Origin: Mesorhizobium erdmanii USDA 3471
Lineage (GTDB): Bacteria > Pseudomonadota > Alphaproteobacteria > Rhizobiales > Rhizobiaceae
DNA length: 64,000 bases
Direction of reading: 5' to 3'
NCBI RefSeq assembly: GCF_000472705.1
Contig: NZ_AXAE01000030.1
Coordinates: forward strand, 1-64,000
In this document: positions 9,055 through 18,286 of the stretch, in pieces
Numbering within the stretch: position 1 is the stretch's first letter
Layout of the letters: each line of letters begins with the position of its first letter
Translations under genes and position numbers: made by a program
Notes under the pieces: model-generated
Database searches by the model: none
What the model was told of the DNA's origin: nothing
The model's input: only the letters and a program-made list of their open reading frames with translations

Positions 9055-10503
9055 TTACTTTTTCCTGACCGGTGCCAGAATATCGAACGGCAGGTCATTC
9101 TTCTGTTCCGATGGCGTCCGCGCATAGGTCTCGGTGTCGGCCGTTTCCGGTGCGGCGAACTCGGTTCGTGCGTAGGCAGTGGCCTGCTTTGGCGGGTGGA
9201 TGTCCATTGTTTTCAGCAACTGCCCGGTGGCTGCCAGAAGCCGATATTGGGCAAAGAGAGAGGCGTAGGATGCGGTGTCCGCCAGCGTCGCCGTGTTGAA
9301 GCGCGTGTTCTGCGCATCCAGCACATCGAGCAGCGAGCGCTGGCCAACCTTGAACTGCTCGCGATAGGACGCGACCAGCTTCTCGTTGGAAGCGGCCTGC
9401 AGCTTCAGGGTCTTCGCCAGGTCGGCTTGCCGGAAGCGGCGATCCCACGACGTGCGAACGGCTTCTTCGATTTCCCGCAGCACCTGGTGCTGGGCAAGCC
9501 GCTGCTCGCTGGTGCGACGGATCTGCTCCTGCTCATTGGCCTTGTCGATGCCGCCTCGGTAGAGGTTCCACCGCAGCACCAGGCGTGCTTGCAGGTCGGA
9601 TGTGTCCCCATTGGCGCCGTCGATGTCGTACCCGGCGCGAGCGACGCCTTCTGCGACGATCGAGGGGCCGAATTTCGCCCGGGCCGCGTCCACCAGCGAG
9701 GCCGCCGCGGCGATATCGCTGTTGGCCATATGGACGCGCGGATTGCTCTCCCGCGCAAGGCCAATCGCATCGTCCAGCGACCTTGGCAGCGCGCCGGAAA
9801 CATCGGCCGGCCTCGATGCATCGGTCAGCGGCTTCCCGACCGTCTTGAAGAACCTTATCCTTGAAGCTTCCAACTCCTCCGCGGCTTCCTGCATGCGGGC
9901 CTTGGCGGCGAACAGACGCTCTTCGGCCTGTTGCCGGTCGGCTTCGTTCAAGCCGCCGCCGGCAATGCCTTCCTGGATGTCGTGGAGAATCGCCTGATGG
10001 AAGCCCAGGTTCTTCTTTGCCTCGGCCACGATCGAAGCTTGCAGCATGTATTCGAGGTAGTCCTGGACGACCGAAAGCCCGATGAACTCCGACCGCTCCA
10101 GGACACGGAACGACGCGCCGTCGACGCGCGAGGCCTGGCGATCGAGTTCGGCCCGCCTTGCGCCGCTGTCATAGAGCGTCTGCGAAACCGTCAGATCGGT
10201 TTCCGCCGGATAGAGCGCGTCATTCGCTATCGAGAGCGCGCGTCGCGAAGAATTGTCGAGACGGCGGGCGCCAGCCGACGCTTCCAGGTCGACGCTCGGA
10301 AGATAGAGCCCCTTGGCCTGCCGCAATTCGAACTCGATTGCTTCGCGATTTTCTATGGCCTGCCCGATCTCGGGATTGGATTCGACGGCGACCGCGACCG
10401 CTTCCTTGAGCGTAAGTGCACTGGCACTTGCGCAGGTCAGCATCGTCGCGGCCATCAAAAGACCAAGCCGCTTCCCAACAGTCGATATGCTTGTCGTATT
10501 CAT
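9055..10503 (-). CDS. TolC-family outer membrane channel of the type I secretion system
   Basis: 482 residues. A signal peptide (about 1-29, ending ASASA) is followed by the two-fold TolC repeat: LTLKEAVAVAVESNPEIG opens the first half and SLDDAIGLARESNPRVHMA the second. Strand and helix motifs such as GLYLPSVDLEASAG and QRSLLDVLDAQN are family hallmarks. The C-terminal 60 residues are polar and probably disordered. It is first in the operon with the ABC and HlyD genes, which share one secretion complex. Confidence 0.92.
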   Translation of the reverse strand: MNTTSISTVGKRLGLLMAATMLTCASASALTLKEAVAVAVESNPEIGQAIENREAIEFELRQAKGLYLPSVDLEASAGARRLDNSSRRALSIANDALYPAETDLTVSQTLYDSGARRAELDRQASRVDGASFRVLERSEFIGLSVVQDYLEYMLQASIVAEAKKNLGFHQAILHDIQEGIAGGGLNEADRQQAEERLFAAKARMQEAAEELEASRIRFFKTVGKPLTDASRPADVSGALPRSLDDAIGLARESNPRVHMANSDIAAAASLVDAARAKFGPSIVAEGVARAGYDIDGANGDTSDLQARLVLRWNLYRGGIDKANEQEQIRRTSEQRLAQHQVLREIEEAVRTSWDRRFRQADLAKTLKLQAASNEKLVASYREQFKVGQRSLLDVLDAQNTRFNTATLADTASYASLFAQYRLLAATGQLLKTMDIHPPKQATAYARTEFAAPETADTETYARTPSEQKNDLPFDILAPVRKK

Positions 10504-10950
10504 TTAGCCCGCCCCAACGTTTCCCCCCGCGCCCTTTTTCGAGCGCGGAACCAAGCCTGAGCCTGTCCAACGACTATCCAACAATTTCAAGAAATATGTG
10601 AGCGATTATTAATTTAGAGGTTACTGAATCCAGGATTTCGGCCACAAGATTGGAAAATGTAGCAAAAATGGCACAAAAGAGGGGCGCTGCGGGCTCGGCC
10701 AACGCCGCCTGATGCGGAAGGTCGAAATGAAGCGACGTCTCGACGCAAACGCAATCGTATGAAGACCGCACGAGCGTCTTGGAAATCTGATGGCGGTTTC
10801 GGCCAAGCTCATGCCACGGCCGCACGGCGGACTGATGCTGAATTGAGGAGTTGCCTGCGAGAACTCCCAAGCACGACCATGGTGGCACCCCGGCGTTAAG
10901 CTTCGCGCAACCTCCGCAATCTATGCTGATGTCAGATTGTCGAGGATAAA
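10504..10950. other. 447-bp intergenic region upstream of the type I secretion operon
   Basis: It separates the divergent tolC-like gene and the small membrane-protein gene. It is moderately AT-rich near 10570-10680 and should contain both promoters. I see no convincing RNA gene, repeat or operator in it. Confidence 0.5.
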
Positions 10951-11487
10951 ATGAAGCGCAGGCCGCTATTACTCTTCGCTTTTCCAGCTTTGATCCTGGT
11001 GATTCTGGCGTGCGAGCGACTAGCGACCATGCTGCTCGGAGCCTATCCCGCCAGCCCTGCCATGTGGAGGGTCTGGCTGGAACTGCGCCCCTTGTCGGCG
11101 ATGTTCTGGCAACAGGTCGACATGTATCTGGGCGGTTCGATGGCCCTCGATGCCGTCATCCTGGTTGCCACGGCCCTGGCGTGCTGGAGCGCTTGCCACA
11201 TGCGACGGGCATCCGCCTTCTTCCTGGCCAACCACGTCGCGCTGCTCTTTGCCGGGCTGATGATCGCTTCCAGCAGTCATTCTGAGACGGCGAGCACGGT
11301 GGCGGCATTTCCGATGTCCAGCGGCCTTCCATTTGCCCTGAAGGTCGATTTTACCTGGCAGAACAGCCTCGTGCTCCTTCTTGGCTTCGCGGCCTGCGCG
11401 TACTGCCACGTCGCCTTCCTTCGCGAAACGCGATTGCGCGGCGAATCCCTGGCCTTGCGTCTGGTGACGTTGGGGCGGGATATCTAG
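10951..11487 (+). CDS. Hypothetical four-helix membrane protein
   Basis: 178 residues with four probable membrane segments (about 6-30, 66-84, 90-108 and 135-152). No catalytic motif or known family was recognised. The ATG is preceded by a modest GAGGA ribosome site six bases upstream. It lies alone between the secretion operon and the pilus locus, convergent with the last gene of the minus-strand pilus arm (38 bp gap). Function unknown. Confidence 0.65.
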   Translation: MKRRPLLLFAFPALILVILACERLATMLLGAYPASPAMWRVWLELRPLSAMFWQQVDMYLGGSMALDAVILVATALACWSACHMRRASAFFLANHVALLFAGLMIASSSHSETASTVAAFPMSSGLPFALKVDFTWQNSLVLLLGFAACAYCHVAFLRETRLRGESLALRLVTLGRDI

Positions 11488-11525
11488 CCCGGCGCTTCGG
11501 GCTTCGCCGGAAACGCCGACGCGCC

Positions 11526-12098
11526 TCAATTGATCTTGCGATAATAGACCTTGCCGTCCGGGGTTTCCGTTCGCTGATAGCCCGGATTCGGGGCAGGGGG
11601 CGCGGTGGCAATCCTCCTCTTGGGCGGCCGCGGCGTATCGACAATGGGTTCCGCGGCGATCACGCTGCTGGGAGACGCTTCAGCGACGTTGTTTGCCGCA
11701 ACGACTGGTTCGGACACGCTCGACGTGCCGCTACCGTCGGTCGGTGGAAGGTTCTGTTCCAACCGGGCTATGTTGCCGTTGATTTCGTTGAAGCTTCCCT
11801 GCAGCTGGCTGTCCAGCTTTTCGAACCGGCTCTGGAAGCCGTTGTTGACGGTGTCGAGCCGGGCACCGATCCGCTGCTCGAACGCGCCAAGTTCCTCGAG
11901 ACGTCCCTCCACGGTACGCAGGTCGTTTATGCCTCGGAAGAGGTAGATGGCGGCCGTGGCATTGAGCACGGCAAACAGCGTCAATCCGACGCCGACCACG
12001 ACGGCCAGCCGGGATCTGCTTCTGGCGCGGTCGACCAGCTGCGGTTCAAGGGGCTCGGCGGTGATGGTCGGTACGTCCGGGTCGCTGATCGTCGTCAT
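11526..12098 (-). CDS. Membrane-anchored coiled-coil protein at the end of the Tad operon
   Basis: 190 residues with one membrane helix (about 30-52, LAVVVGVGLTLFAVLNATA). A predicted coiled coil (about 55-110) has repeating ERRLEELGAFEQRI and RFEKLDSQLQ-type heptads. The tail is a Pro/Thr-rich region ending in PDGKVYYRKIN. The ATG overlaps the stop of the L,D-transpeptidase gene by four bases (ATGA), indicating coupled translation. Not recognised as a named family; a periplasmic scaffold or partner of the transpeptidase is inferred from position only. Confidence 0.7.
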   Translation of the reverse strand: MTTISDPDVPTITAEPLEPQLVDRARSRSRLAVVVGVGLTLFAVLNATAAIYLFRGINDLRTVEGRLEELGAFEQRIGARLDTVNNGFQSRFEKLDSQLQGSFNEINGNIARLEQNLPPTDGSGTSSVSEPVVAANNVAEASPSSVIAAEPIVDTPRPPKRRIATAPPAPNPGYQRTETPDGKVYYRKIN

Positions 12099-12685
12099 TG
12101 AACCACCACCTTGGTGCCGACAGGCACGCGCTTGAAAAGATCGATGACATCCGTGTTGGTAAGGCGAAAGCAGCCCGACGTGCCGTCGAATCCGACGCCC
12201 GAGGGATCGTTGGTGCCATGGATGCGATAGAGGGTGTCGCGTCCGTCCCGAAGCAGATACAGCGCCCTTGCGCCGAGCGGGTTGTACGGGCCAGACGGCA
12301 CCAGCTCCGGCAGCTCCGGCTGGCGGGCGCGCATTTCCCGGGGCGGACGCCACTGCGGCCATTCCGTCTTGGCGCCGACCTTCACCACCCCGGTCCAGCC
12401 AAATCCGTCACGTCCGACGCTGATCTGGTAGCGCAGCGCCTGGCCCTGGCGGGTCACCAGGTAAAGCGCCTTCTCGTTCTTGCGGATGATGATCGTTCCC
12501 GGCTGCTCGGTGGTCGCGAAGGCAACCGCCTTGCGCAGGCTGGGGCCCATTGCCGGCAGCGGCGGCCGGTCCGAAAGCCCCGACCGCGCCTGGGCGAGGC
12601 CCTGGACAGACATCGCCAGCGCCAGGCCGAGCATGCAGGCGCCGGCCAGTCTTGGGGCGATCCGGTATCTACCGGGCAGCGTCAT
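12095..12685 (-). CDS. L,D-transpeptidase (YkuD family) in the Tad operon
   Basis: 196 residues: a signal peptide (about 1-33) and then a YkuD catalytic domain with His156 in HGTNDPSG and Cys172 in GTSGCFRL, both in the family signature. The enzyme would make 3-3 cross-links in peptidoglycan or attach proteins to it, in the periplasm. Its start lies 17 bp inside cpaE and its stop overlaps the next gene, so it belongs to the pilus operon. Local wall remodelling for pilus passage is an attractive but unproven role. Confidence 0.87.
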   Translation of the reverse strand: MTLPGRYRIAPRLAGACMLGLALAMSVQGLAQARSGLSDRPPLPAMGPSLRKAVAFATTEQPGTIIIRKNEKALYLVTRQGQALRYQISVGRDGFGWTGVVKVGAKTEWPQWRPPREMRARQPELPELVPSGPYNPLGARALYLLRDGRDTLYRIHGTNDPSGVGFDGTSGCFRLTNTDVIDLFKRVPVGTKVVVQ

Positions 12686-13832
12686 CGAGCCGCTCTTTGA
12701 ACATCTTCTTCAGATCCTTGTTGAAGCGGGCGCGGCCATCCACTTCGGAAGGCAGGATCGCCCGGTTCAAGGCATCGCTCAAAAGGGCATTGTCCAGCGC
12801 GACCGATTTGATGTGCGGCGCCTTGAAGATCTTCTCGAGCTCGCTGCGCGAAAAATGGTTCCCGAACCATTTGCGCTTGTGCTTGTTGGCGACGAGCGTG
12901 ATGCTGACCGCGTTGCCGCGCAACTCGCGGATCTTCTTGTAGAGCCGCTTGCCTTGCCGCAGCGAAGCGACGTTGAGTTCGAAGACGATGAAGATCTCGT
13001 CGCTGGTCGACAGCACCGAATTGTGCCAGGGCGTTTCGATGTTGGGCAGGTCGATGACGATGTCGTCGAACCGGTAGGCGACGAGGTCGAGAAGCCGAAA
13101 GACGAAATCGCTGCCCTGCGGCTCGAATGGCAGTTGCGGCCTCTCGAACGCATAGAGGGTGAGGCCGGACGGGCGCGACAGCTTGATGACATCCATCAGC
13201 TCGACATCGAGCCGTTCCGGCTGGCCTATAATGCCGGTCAGGTCGAACTGGTTGAACAGATTGAGGTAGGCGCCGCAATTGGCGCTCTGGAAATCGAGAT
13301 CGACCAGGCAGGTCGACGCCGCGCGCTCGGTCGATTTCGAGGCGAGGTGTTCGGCTGCCGACAGCGCCAGCGTCGTGGCGCCGGCGCCGCCGCTGGCGCT
13401 GATGAAGGTGATGATCCGGCTTTTGGTGCCCTGGTTGCCGGTATCGTGGAAGGTCACCGCGTTGAGCAGTTCCTTGCCGTCGAGCGGCTTGTGCAGCCAG
13501 TCCGAAGCGTTCATGCGCACCAGAACGCGCGTCTGTTCCGAGGTCAGCTCGTCCGAAACCGCGATCAGCGGCACCAACGCCCACAGCGCGCGCGCCTCGA
13601 CGATGCCGGGCTTGCCCAGCAATTCGCCACCGCCGAGATCGAGGATGACGATGCCTGGGCGCGTATCGGCCGGCGGGCCTTTGAGGAATTCGTCCGTCTC
13701 GGAAACCCGGACGTCATAGATCGCCAGCGCATCGAGCCGCGTCGCCACCTCGCGCTTGAAGTTCGGATCCGACGAAAACAGGGCCACCTGCTTTCGCTTG
13801 GTCGGCGTAACCTTGGTGTTCATGGCGTTCAT
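12669..13832 (-). CDS. cpaE: Pilus assembly protein CpaE/TadZ (receiver-like plus ParA-type ATPase)
   Basis: 387 residues. The N-terminal third is receiver-like (QVALFSSDPNFKREV, GIVILDLGGG, PLIAVSD, DWLHKPLDGKEL). The rest is a MinD/ParA-type domain with the altered P-loop SASGGAGATTLAL, where the usual Lys is missing, as is common in CpaE/TadZ proteins. TadZ proteins place the Tad machine at a cell pole. Its ATG overlaps the stop of the preceding TadE-like gene (ATGA). An alternative ATG lies three codons in. Confidence 0.9.
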   Translation of the reverse strand: MNAMNTKVTPTKRKQVALFSSDPNFKREVATRLDALAIYDVRVSETDEFLKGPPADTRPGIVILDLGGGELLGKPGIVEARALWALVPLIAVSDELTSEQTRVLVRMNASDWLHKPLDGKELLNAVTFHDTGNQGTKSRIITFISASGGAGATTLALSAAEHLASKSTERAASTCLVDLDFQSANCGAYLNLFNQFDLTGIIGQPERLDVELMDVIKLSRPSGLTLYAFERPQLPFEPQGSDFVFRLLDLVAYRFDDIVIDLPNIETPWHNSVLSTSDEIFIVFELNVASLRQGKRLYKKIRELRGNAVSITLVANKHKRKWFGNHFSRSELEKIFKAPHIKSVALDNALLSDALNRAILPSEVDGRARFNKDLKKMFKERLDDAAR

Positions 13833-14464
13833 GGATAGGTGCTCTTCATGTCTTCGCCCGTGACCGTGCTCAGCATGGAGGGCATGGTGATGTTTCCAAA
13901 TCCGAGCAGTCCGCCCAGGAAGAAGAACTGAAAGGGATGATTGGTGATGCTCACGGTGATTGTCGGCACCGGGCCGTTGGGGCGTGTCCAGTAGCCGAGG
14001 CCGGAAGCCTGGTACTGGATCCTGACCTCGGATTTCTTCAGGTTCGGCAGGAATTTTTGCATCCCGGCGCGGCCGCCGCTACCGGTGTAGATAGCGTCGA
14101 AGGAGGCCTGGCTCACGGTAAGGTTCTGGCAAGTGCTCCCGGTTCCGCAAACACATGAAACCGCACCGGCGGTGTTGGCCGTGCATATGTAGTTGTAGGT
14201 GTTGGCCGGGACCGCGGTGCCAACCAGCGTCGCATCGCTGGGTGTCTGAGCCTCCAGAGCGAGCCCACTGGCGACCGGTGTTGAAATCTGCGCCAGCCTG
14301 GCGCCCATCTGCACCGCTTTGTTGGCGGCGTTCCACTGGTAGAAGGCATAACCGAAGTCGACAAAGCCGAGCAGAAGGGTCAGTAGCAAAGGCATAACAA
14401 TGGCCATTTCGACCATGGTTGCGCCGGACTGGTCCGAGCCAAACCCTTTGCGCGCCCTCACCAT
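13829..14464 (-). CDS. tadE: TadE-family pseudopilin (second copy)
   Basis: 211 residues starting at ATG 14464. An earlier in-frame start would run inside the upstream gene and was rejected. The N-terminus carries the TadE signature SDQSGATMVEMAIVMPLLL followed by a hydrophobic helix, which is the site for the Tad prepilin peptidase. The periplasmic part has a short Cys cluster (ICTANTAGAVSCVCGTGSTC). The start overlaps the stop of the previous TadE-like gene by seven bases and its stop overlaps cpaE by four, so translation is tightly coupled. Confidence 0.87.
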   Translation of the reverse strand: MVRARKGFGSDQSGATMVEMAIVMPLLLTLLLGFVDFGYAFYQWNAANKAVQMGARLAQISTPVASGLALEAQTPSDATLVGTAVPANTYNYICTANTAGAVSCVCGTGSTCQNLTVSQASFDAIYTGSGGRAGMQKFLPNLKKSEVRIQYQASGLGYWTRPNGPVPTITVSITNHPFQFFFLGGLLGFGNITMPSMLSTVTGEDMKSTYP

Positions 14465-14955
14465 CCGAAGACGCGCTCCTGATGCGATGCCGTTATGTTG
14501 AGGGTTCCGAAACCCAGATAGCCCCAGAGCCCTATACCGTTGTAGGGTACTGACGTGCTGACCGTGACGACATCCACATTGGGGCCGCTGCTGAGATAAA
14601 GCTCTGTTCCGGTGGCGCTGTCCACGGCAAGCGTATGGCTCACGTCGACCGTCACCTGTTGCGTCGTCCAGTTGGGAACCCTTGCGCTGCCGCCTGTAAT
14701 CGAGCCTTTCACCGCGAGGTTCGTTCCATATGAAACGCAATTGGCCCAGCTGCTATCGTTGCAGCGTGCCATATAACGCGCTCCGTCCTCGACGCCGGCT
14801 TCGAGCAGCAGGCGGGTGTTCAGTATGTTGGAAAATTCGAAGACTCCGGCCGACAGCAGCAGCACGAAGGGGGCCGCGATGGCCGTTTCGACTAGGGCGG
14901 CGCCGTTTTCGTCGCGGTGGAACCGCCGGATGAAGTGTCTGAGTGCGATCAGCAT
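14458..14955 (-). CDS. tadE: TadE-family pseudopilin (first copy)
   Basis: 165 residues. The N-terminal motif RDENGAALVETAIAAPFVLL plus the following hydrophobic helix is typical of TadE/TadF minor pilins cleaved by the CpaA-type peptidase. The remainder is a small beta-rich periplasmic domain with one Cys pair. It sits five bases after tadG and overlaps the next tadE-like gene. Confidence 0.87.
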   Translation of the reverse strand: MLIALRHFIRRFHRDENGAALVETAIAAPFVLLLSAGVFEFSNILNTRLLLEAGVEDGARYMARCNDSSWANCVSYGTNLAVKGSITGGSARVPNWTTQQVTVDVSHTLAVDSATGTELYLSSGPNVDVVTVSTSVPYNGIGLWGYLGFGTLNITASHQERVFGW

Positions 14956-14959
14956 GGGC

Positions 14960-16420
14960 CTACCGGTACAGTTGAGCTTCGTTGCGTTGAAGCTTCTTCA
15001 GCGTGCCTTGGCCGACCAAGGTGCTGATATCCTGCATCTCGCCATAGATGTCGGCATTAGGTGCCCCGCCCGCCGGCTCGGTGACGAACACGCTGGCAAA
15101 GGCCTGCACCGGCAAGGTCTGGCCACCACCTTTGACGGAGTTCGCAGTGCAGTCGATGATCGCGACGTAGAGCAGCCGCCTGTCTGCTCCCTGCGTCGTC
15201 GTATTGCACTGCGGCGCCGTCGCCTCCTGGCCGCTTTTCAAGGCCGGATTGGCGATTTCGTATTTATAGACACAATACCGACTGGGGCTGGCGCCGCAGG
15301 CTGTCGTTACACCGGAAGTGCTCGCGTTGCCGTGATTGACGGTCCAGTATCCGGAGAAATCCCAGGTGCCGTCTCCAAGGACGCCTGCCTGCGCACAAGT
15401 TCCTGAGGTAAAGCAATTATCCCGGGGCAGTGCCTTGTAGTTTTTTGCCTGCCCGCTGTTCGGTGCGCTGTAACTGCAATTGTTCTTGCCTGCGTTTGAA
15501 ACGACCATACCCTTACGGACATTCGGCGCCGGCGGGTTGCTGGAGGGATCGGTCTTGTAGGGGCCGCCATTGTTGTAAATGTCGAACCGGGTATTAATCC
15601 CAGCGTCCACGGGGGGAATGTTGCCTGGGCGTGTCGTTACCCCGTTCTGGCTGTAGCAGGCCGGCGGGTTCGTAACGGCGAACATTTCGGTAATCGCAGC
15701 CGTGCTCTTGTCCCCCTCCGGTGACGACAGGAAGCCATAGTTGCCGGGACCGTATTGGGCACTGGCACCGCCTTGTTGCTCCTTCAGCCAGATCATCGGC
15801 TTCTTGGTGCCTGACAGGGCCGTCTGCAGGGCGCCGATATTGGCGTAGGGATTGCAGATGAACATCGGCGTGAACTGGCACAGCGCGTTGGTGAAACCCG
15901 CCACGGCTTGCGTCTGTACGTTAAAGCCGTTGCTGCCGCCGAGAAAGCTTGCCGGAAAAATCGCGGCGAAAGCGGTCGGGTTCACCGTCACTTCGACAAA
16001 TTTCGCCACTTTGGGGTCGGTGGTGCTCCAATTTTGGCCATTGGCGTCGACGCCCGCCGCGTTGAGCGCGATAGTGTCGCTAGCGGGTATCCCACTCAGA
16101 TACGTCACGGTTAGGTCAGCCGCGGCAAGCGTGTGATTGCCCGAGGTGGAGAATTTTGTCGTATTGGACTTGGAGTTTACGAGCAGACTGTCACGGACCC
16201 GATTGGCCCGAGTGATCGCATCGGGGTTGCCGTCCAGCTCTGCCGCCATGGCAAGCGCATAGGCGTCGGCGCCCTTTTGCATGTCGTTGTGCAGGCCGCT
16301 TGCTCGGCTCCAGTCGATCGCCAACAGCGCGAAGCCTACAAGCACGGGCAGCATGATGGCGACGAGGATCATCGCTATGCCGCGCTGATCGTTCCAGAAG
16401 GCACGAATGGTCCCCAACAT
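14960..16420 (-). CDS. tadG: TadG-like pilus assembly protein
   Basis: 486 residues. It starts with the TadG N-terminal motif FWNDQRGIAMILVAIMLPVL and one hydrophobic helix, followed by a large Cys-containing periplasmic domain (repeated Cys between about 190 and 440). It resembles the Tad locus TadG proteins that anchor or guide the pilus in the envelope; no clear VWA MIDAS motif is visible. It lies 72 bp after the small lipoprotein gene and five bases before tadE. Confidence 0.85.
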   Translation of the reverse strand: MLGTIRAFWNDQRGIAMILVAIMLPVLVGFALLAIDWSRASGLHNDMQKGADAYALAMAAELDGNPDAITRANRVRDSLLVNSKSNTTKFSTSGNHTLAAADLTVTYLSGIPASDTIALNAAGVDANGQNWSTTDPKVAKFVEVTVNPTAFAAIFPASFLGGSNGFNVQTQAVAGFTNALCQFTPMFICNPYANIGALQTALSGTKKPMIWLKEQQGGASAQYGPGNYGFLSSPEGDKSTAAITEMFAVTNPPACYSQNGVTTRPGNIPPVDAGINTRFDIYNNGGPYKTDPSSNPPAPNVRKGMVVSNAGKNNCSYSAPNSGQAKNYKALPRDNCFTSGTCAQAGVLGDGTWDFSGYWTVNHGNASTSGVTTACGASPSRYCVYKYEIANPALKSGQEATAPQCNTTTQGADRRLLYVAIIDCTANSVKGGGQTLPVQAFASVFVTEPAGGAPNADIYGEMQDISTLVGQGTLKKLQRNEAQLYR

Positions 16421-16492
16421 GACCTTACTCTTTGCTTTCTTGCGCCAAGGCCCCTCGCATGCCCGGCGCCCTCCGCATCCTTCCGTTTCTGT

Positions 16493-16798
16493 TTACTGCG
16501 TCGTCGTCGTCACACCCGACCCCGTCCCGCCGACATTGACCGTGATCGCCGGCGGCGGCGGTGGCGGTGGCGGATATTTGTAGGCTTGGGCAACAGCGGC
16601 AGCCCGCGCGCCATCCCCCTCGATGTGAGTGTTCTTTGATTTCGGATTGAGCGGGTCGACCGTCTGCAGCAGCGAATTGAATTTCTGCGTATCGCCGGCG
16701 GCCAGCGTCACCGAGTCGTAATGGTTCAGATAGTCCGCGGCGCAGCCCGAAAGCCCACCGGCGCAGAGAATGAGGATCAAGGCGCTATTTCTTGACAT
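16493..16798 (-). CDS. Small pilus-associated lipoprotein (CpaD position)
   Basis: 101 residues. The lipobox LSGCA at residues 17-21 predicts a lipid-anchored protein, and the C-terminus has a run of eight prolines. A larger CpaD (about 200 residues or more) is expected in this position; here only a short lipoprotein with GDTQKFNSLLQTVDP is found. ATG 16798 lies 14 bp inside the end of cpaC and is chosen because it gives a proper lipoprotein signal. An upstream in-frame ATG would add about 24 residues with no signal character. Homology to CpaD is uncertain. Confidence 0.75.
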   Translation of the reverse strand: MSRNSALILILCAGGLSGCAADYLNHYDSVTLAAGDTQKFNSLLQTVDPLNPKSKNTHIEGDGARAAAVAQAYKYPPPPPPPPAITVNVGGTGSGVTTTTQ

Positions 16799-18230
16799 AG
16801 AGCATCTTGTCCTTCGATTTGAAGTCCAGCATGTGGCCATAAGGGCCGGTGACGCCGTCGCCCGTTTCATATTTGCGGATCATGTCCTTGTTCACCTCGA
16901 GCTGACCAAGCACGAAGAATTCCGGGTCGTTGGCCGGCCGCGTCTTGTCGAACGGCGTCGCCAGCTGCTCGCCCGGTTTCACCGGCCGCACGATGTGCGG
17001 CGTGACGATGACCACCAGTTCGGTCTCTTCCTTCTGGCTGCTCGAATTGCGGAACAGCGTCCCGATGACCGGAACCTGGCCGAGCCACGGCACCTGGTCC
17101 TGCAGCTTGGTGGTCTTGCTGGAAAGAAGGCCGCCGACCGCGAAGCTCTGGCCATCGCGCAGTTCGACGACGGTCGACAGTTTGCGGTTGGTGAAGATCG
17201 GGTCGCCGGCGGTGGTGAAGCCGGTCAGGTCGCTGACCTCCGGCGCCAGCTGGATGTGGATCTTGTCGTCGTCAAGCACGACCGGCGTGAACAGAAGGTT
17301 GACGCCGAATTGCTTGTATTCGATCTGGACCTCGCCATTCTTGTCGACGCTGCGGATGGGAACCTGGCCACCGGCGTTGAAGCTGGCCGGCTCACCGGAA
17401 AGCGTGGTGAGGTTCGGATTGGCGAGCGTCCGGACAACGCCCTTGCTTTCGAGTGCCTGGATAATCAGGTCGACCTTAATGTTGCTATCAATGACTCGGG
17501 TGATAAGTGCCGCGAATGGATTGGTCCCTGACAGGACGCCAGCGACCAGGTCTCCCGGCCCGAGCACAACTTTGTCACTGTCCACGGCAGCTGTGCCCGT
17601 TCCAACGAGGGTTGTGCCGCGGCTGTTGGTGCTTCGGATCGACACACCGAGATCGCGGCCGGCATTGCGCTTGGCTTCCAGGACGCGAACTTCGAGGTTG
17701 ACCTGCTGGCTGTCGTCGACGGTGACCGAATTGATGATGGCGTCGGGACCATATTGCTGTGCCACTTGCATGATGGCCGCCAGCGTGGCGCCGTCCTTGA
17801 CATGACCGCCAAGCCTGACCCGCCCGTTGACCGAGCCGATTTCGATGCGCGACCGTGGCGAAACCTGTCGGATCGCCGCCGCCATGTCGCTGACATCGAC
17901 ACCGACTTCGATCTGGATGACACCGAGCGAGCGCTTTTCAGGTGAGAACAGATTGACCGTGGTGGTGCCGGCGCCCTTGCCGATGACATAGAGCGTGCGG
18001 TCGGTCATCGGCTGGGCATCGGCGATTTTTTCGTCGCCGACGACGATATCGCCCAGATTGGCATTCACCTGGAGCGTCACCGACTGTGACATCGGCAGGA
18101 AAATGCGATGGACGCCAGGATTCGATACGTCGATGAAGCGGTCGGCTGCGTCGGCCGCGACGCACGACAGGCACAGCGCCGCCACACAGGACAACGCGGC
18201 CGCAGCCAACCTTACGCCAAACCCCTGCAT
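16785..18230 (-). CDS. cpaC: Secretin CpaC/RcpA of the Tad pilus
   Basis: 481 residues from ATG 18230. That start has GGGAG eight bases upstream and gives a clean signal peptide (MQGFGVRLAAAALSC to ADAAD). A GTG at 18266 would add 12 residues. An N-terminal domain (DIVVGDEKIADAQPM, TLYVIGKGAGTTTVNLF) and a BON-like segment precede the secretin domain (about 250-440), with VDLIIQALESKGVVRTLA, PWLGQVPVIGTLFR and ELVVIVTPHIVRPV. It forms the outer-membrane pore for the pilus. A 14-bp overlap couples it to the small lipoprotein gene. Confidence 0.93.
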   Translation of the reverse strand: MQGFGVRLAAAALSCVAALCLSCVAADAADRFIDVSNPGVHRIFLPMSQSVTLQVNANLGDIVVGDEKIADAQPMTDRTLYVIGKGAGTTTVNLFSPEKRSLGVIQIEVGVDVSDMAAAIRQVSPRSRIEIGSVNGRVRLGGHVKDGATLAAIMQVAQQYGPDAIINSVTVDDSQQVNLEVRVLEAKRNAGRDLGVSIRSTNSRGTTLVGTGTAAVDSDKVVLGPGDLVAGVLSGTNPFAALITRVIDSNIKVDLIIQALESKGVVRTLANPNLTTLSGEPASFNAGGQVPIRSVDKNGEVQIEYKQFGVNLLFTPVVLDDDKIHIQLAPEVSDLTGFTTAGDPIFTNRKLSTVVELRDGQSFAVGGLLSSKTTKLQDQVPWLGQVPVIGTLFRNSSSQKEETELVVIVTPHIVRPVKPGEQLATPFDKTRPANDPEFFVLGQLEVNKDMIRKYETGDGVTGPYGHMLDFKSKDKMLYVKK

Positions 18231-18286
18231 CCCCGTCTCCCCGATTGCTGCCGATGGCAGCCCCACGTCATTAGCCGCATCTTATA

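Noticed and set aside
7779..9068. 429-codon plus-strand open frame opposite the ABC transporter
   Set aside because: No ribosome site or domain; the ABC protein on the minus strand explains the sequence fully.
12480..13838. 452-codon plus-strand open frame opposite cpaE
   Set aside because: Antisense shadow; composition dominated by Arg/Glu/Asp from reversed codons.
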